A stretch of DNA of 64,000 nucleotides from NCBI RefSeq assembly GCF_030811595.1, contig NZ_JAUSRB010000002.1, forward strand, positions 7,936,001 through 8,000,000, in the 5' to 3' direction. The position numbers were made by a program, and so were the translations under genes. Origin of the DNA: Streptosporangium brasiliense (GTDB lineage Bacteria; Actinomycetota; Actinomycetes; Streptosporangiales; Streptosporangiaceae). The notes beneath the pieces are model-generated. The model ran no database searches, was not told the origin of the DNA, and worked only from the letters and a program-made list of their open reading frames with translations. This document shows, one piece after another, positions 61,650 through 64,000 of the stretch (its first letter is position 1; each line of letters begins with the position of its first letter).

Positions 61650-62946
61650 GACCGCCCGCCGCGCCCCGCACCGCGCCCGGCCGCCGCACGGCGGCCAGGA
61701 GACCGGCCGCCGCCGGTACGGCGGGCACGAGGAGGTAGGGCCCGCAGGAGGCCAGCAGGACAAGGGTGAGGGCCGTGGCCGCGGTGGCGACCTGGCGCCC
61801 CGGCCGGGGCAGCAGCCGGGTCGCGGCGGCGACACCGACCGCGGTGACGGCCGCCAGGCAGGCCGATGTGGCGCGCATGAGCGTGTCGAGGTCGAGCTCG
61901 CCGACCGTCGCCGCGGCGGTGAGGGCGGCGGTCAGCACGGCCAGGAGGGTGAGGCTGCGGGCGGGCACCTCTCCCGGCGCCGCCCCCTTCGCCAGGGGGC
62001 GGGGCAGGGCGCCGTCGCGGGCCAGCGCGGCGCCCAGCCTCGCTCCCCCGGCGATGTAGGCGTTGACCGCGCCGAAGCTCAGCAGCACGGCCGCCACCGC
62101 GGTGAGCGGCCCGGCCAGGGCACCCACGCCCTCCTCCAGCAGCAGGGCGAGCGGGACCGGCGAGGAGGCGGCCCGGCCGCCGAGCACGCCGACCGTGACG
62201 ACGGCCAGCCCCAGGTAGAGCACGCCCACGATCGCCAGCGTCAGCGCCGTGGCCCGCGGCAGGTGGCGGCGCGGGTCGGCGAACTCGGCCGACAGGTGGC
62301 TGGCGGCCTCCCACCCGACGAAGGCGAAGAAGAGCACCCCCGCCGCGTGGGCGACCCCGCTCCAGCCGTGGGGGGCGAAGGGGGTGAAGTTGCCCGGCCG
62401 CACGGCGGGGGCGGCGACCACGACCGCGGCCACCAGGAGCGCGGTCAGCAGGGCGAGCAGGACCAGTTGCAGGCGCCCGGAGAAGCGCAGGCCGGCGTAG
62501 TTGGCGGTGAAAGCCGCGGCCAGCAGGGCGCAGGTCACCGCCACCGTCCCGGCCGGGCCGAGACCCAGGCCCGAGGCGACGTAGCGGGCGCCGACCATGG
62601 CCCCGGCCAGCACGCCGATCGGGACGGCGAAGTAGAACCACCAGCCGGTCACCGCCGCCACCCGGCCCCCGAAGGCCCGGGCGGCGAACGTGGCCACCCC
62701 TCCGCCGTCGGGGAAGCGGCCGCCCAGCGCGGCGAAGGTCAGCGCGACCGGCACGCTGAGCGCCAGCAGCGCGGCCCAGGCCACGACGGAGGCCGGGCCC
62801 GCGACCGCCGCGGCCAGGTGCGGCAGCGCCAGCACACCGGGCCCGAGCACGGCGCCCAGGAAGAGGGCCGTGCCCTGGCCGAGTCCGAGCCGATGACCGG
62901 GCGCCGCCTCCGCGGGCCCCGCCGTCACCATCTGTGTCTTCGCCAT
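61591..62946 (-). CDS. APC-superfamily amino-acid permease (YjeH-like)
   Basis: A 451-residue, ~12-helix transporter: GTALFLGAVLGPGVLALPHLAAAVAGPASVVAW at the N-terminus (the G-A-x-x-GPGVL substrate helix of APC proteins), FADPRRHLPRATALTLAIVG and FGAVNAYIAGGARLGAALARDG. It is like YjeH, which exports methionine and branched-chain amino acids. ATG 62946 has GGAAGGA upstream. The C-terminal ~20 residues overlap the SRPBCC gene and are Arg/Gly-rich, unlike the rest. Confidence 0.85.
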   Translation of the reverse strand: MAKTQMVTAGPAEAAPGHRLGLGQGTALFLGAVLGPGVLALPHLAAAVAGPASVVAWAALLALSVPVALTFAALGGRFPDGGGVATFAARAFGGRVAAVTGWWFYFAVPIGVLAGAMVGARYVASGLGLGPAGTVAVTCALLAAAFTANYAGLRFSGRLQLVLLALLTALLVAAVVVAAPAVRPGNFTPFAPHGWSGVAHAAGVLFFAFVGWEAASHLSAEFADPRRHLPRATALTLAIVGVLYLGLAVVTVGVLGGRAASSPVPLALLLEEGVGALAGPLTAVAAVLLSFGAVNAYIAGGARLGAALARDGALPRPLAKGAAPGEVPARSLTLLAVLTAALTAAATVGELDLDTLMRATSACLAAVTAVGVAAATRLLPRPGRQVATAATALTLVLLASCGPYLLVPAVPAAAGLLAAVRRPGAVRGAAGGLRAAGARAGRPGPARRWRG

Positions 62947-63225
62947 CAGCGCTTCCTTCCGATCGGCCGGTGACATGCCGATGAAGGTAGCCAGATGACT
63001 GTCCGAAATTATCCCATGATGTGCACATGGTCGGAAATATGGCGTTATTCCGGGCAGGAGCGAACATCGTACGGATACCGCCCGCCCCTTCCGGACGGAT
63101 GTCCGGCCGGATCGCGGATCTCCGGCCGGCCGGACCGGGGCGTGTGCCTTACCACTGGGCATACGGCCGGCCGACCCCGGTCAAGCGCCTGCCACCGGCC
63201 ATACGGCCGGCCCCGGTCGAGCACC
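62947..63225. other. Upstream region of the permease with palindrome
   Basis: ATGTGCACAT (63019-63028) is a perfect palindrome flanked by near-direct repeats GTCCGAAATTAT (63001-63012) and GTCGGAAATAT (63030-63040), a likely operator for the permease gene. The rest up to 63225 contains CCGGCCATACGGCCGG-like repeats and no gene. Confidence 0.5.
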
Positions 63226-63303
63226 TGCCTCGGACCCGCGGTCAGCCGAACCTGGGCGGGCGCTTGCCTCGGACCCGCGGTCAGCCGAACCTGGGCGGGC
63301 GCT
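63226..63303. repeat. 39-base tandem duplication at the enoyl-CoA hydratase 3' end
   Basis: The 39-base units 63226-63264 and 63265-63303 appear identical (TGCCTCGGACCCGCGG ... TGGGCGGGCGCT). The second unit encodes the last ~7 residues and the stop codon of the hydratase on the minus strand; the first repeats them beyond the stop. Confidence 0.85.
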
Positions 63304-64000
63304 TGTCCCGGACGGCCCGCACTCCCTCGGTCACGTCCGGGCCGGTGAAGCCGAGGAACTCCATGGCCAGGGAGGCGTCGAAGGAGGGACCGGCGAGGCG
63401 GAGCCAGTTGTTGAGGGAGTATTTGGTCAGGCGGATCGCCTCGGCCGAGCCGCCGGCCAGCCGGGCGGCGATCTCCACCGCCCTCGCGTGCACCTGGCCG
63501 TCGTCGACGCAGAGGCTGACCAGGCCCATCGCCTCGGCCTGCTCACCGCTGACCGGCTCGCACAGCAGCAGGTGATACTTGGCCTTGGCCAGTCCGCACA
63601 GCAGCGGCCAGACGATGGCGGCGTGGTCGCCGGCCGCGACGCCCAGCCGGGTGTGGCCGTCGATGATGCGGGCCGTACGGCCGGCGACGGAGATGTCGGC
63701 CAGCAGCGCGACCGCCAGTCCCGCGCCCACCGCGGGGCCCTGGATGGCCGACACGACGGGCTTGGAACAGTTGAGCACGTTGTAGACGATGTCGCGGGCC
63801 TCGGTGAAGATGCGCATGCGCGTGCCGTGGTCGCGCGTCATCTCCTCGATCATCGACAGGTCACCGCCCGCGGAGAACACCTCGCCCTCACCGCGGACGA
63901 CGACCGCGCGCACGTCGTCGTCGCGGTCCACGTCCCGCCATACCTCGGCCAGCTCGCGGTGGCCGGTCATGTCCACGGCGTTGAGCCTGCGGGGCTCGCT
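63281..64000 (-). CDS. Enoyl-CoA hydratase/isomerase family protein (5' end outside window)
   Basis: The last ~239 codons of a crotonase-fold protein; the gene runs past 64000, where the frame reads SEPRRLNAVDMTGH. The oxyanion hole region FSAGGDLSMIEEM, GPAVGAGLAVALLADISVAG and TRLGVAAGDHAAIVWPLLCGLAKAK are present. The second catalytic Glu (of GxxxE) appears as Asp-His (AGDHA), so it may not be a classical hydratase. It ends PPRFG at 63281 in a tandem duplication. Confidence 0.88.
   Translation of the reverse strand, partial: SEPRRLNAVDMTGHRELAEVWRDVDRDDDVRAVVVRGEGEVFSAGGDLSMIEEMTRDHGTRMRIFTEARDIVYNVLNCSKPVVSAIQGPAVGAGLAVALLADISVAGRTARIIDGHTRLGVAAGDHAAIVWPLLCGLAKAKYHLLLCEPVSGEQAEAMGLVSLCVDDGQVHARAVEIAARLAGGSAEAIRLTKYSLNNWLRLAGPSFDASLAMEFLGFTGPDVTEGVRAVRDKRPPRFG

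Overview
The window is dense, high-GC DNA with short intergenic gaps, many GTG/TTG starts and many ATGA/GTGA start-stop overlaps, so it comes from an actinomycete. Markers that narrow this down are a primary-type sigma factor with an Ala/Lys-rich N-terminus, a DUF5999 mini-protein, the FHA / FtsR-type MerR / bifunctional nuclease / MerR / gcvP gene order also known in mycobacteria, and a glycine riboswitch. MenD, MenB and MenE (the classical menaquinone route) argue against Streptomyces, which uses the futalosine route. A member of the Streptosporangiaceae or a relative is my inference, not a demonstrated fact. I saw no IS element, prophage, CRISPR array, tRNA or rRNA.

Layout. 1-8.6 kb: end of a hydantoinase-like/MFS operon, an NTF2-like gene, a MarR-WrbA-DHA2 efflux-MarR-RidA stress cluster with readable operators, a remnant of an OmpA-type domain, a secreted GH27 alpha-galactosidase with a ricin-type lectin tail, and a small secreted protein. 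8.7-16.5 kb: a three-gene CUT2-type sugar ABC transporter, a sulfotransferase, a five-bladed-propeller glycosidase-like protein, a LanC-like cyclase without a visible precursor peptide, and a GntR/UTRA regulator. The same palindrome (TGTCRTGACA) lies upstream of the transporter and of gntR. 16.7-19 kb: a LuxR-family LAL regulator. 19-27.6 kb: a chaperone-redox operon, transcribed dnaK-grpE-dnaJ(cbpA type)-cbpM-like-clpB-zinc-ribbon thioredoxin-cNMP-binding/TrxR-like flavoprotein. 27.8-35 kb: general stress protein, DedA, menB-menD, menE, a secreted pro-peptide-like protein, and a sigma factor with a SigR/SigH-type promoter. 35-40 kb: Gdx-type SMR exporter with azoreductase under a striking operator, then desaturase-DHA2 efflux with a TetR. 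40-45 kb: urease cluster ureAB-ureC-ureF-ureG-ureD. 45-49 kb: small conserved genes, TetR, alpha/beta hydrolase and an HEAT/TPR-like protein. 49-58.3 kb: gcvP with tandem glycine riboswitch, MerR, nuclease, FtsR, FHA protein, a nucleotidyltransferase/phosphomannomutase-like fusion and a CDP-alcohol phosphatidyltransferase. 58.5-64 kb: membrane protein, phospholipid methyltransferase-like protein, acyl-CoA dehydrogenase, SRPBCC protein, amino-acid permease and a partial enoyl-CoA hydratase.

The most interesting units are the GntR-linked sugar-transport/sulfotransferase/LanC-like region and the compact disaggregase-redox operon, whose flavoprotein lacks the thioredoxin-reductase CxxC. Also notable are a phosphomannomutase-like domain that appears catalytically dead, the ECF-type promoter of the sigma factor, and several exact inverted repeats that look like operators.
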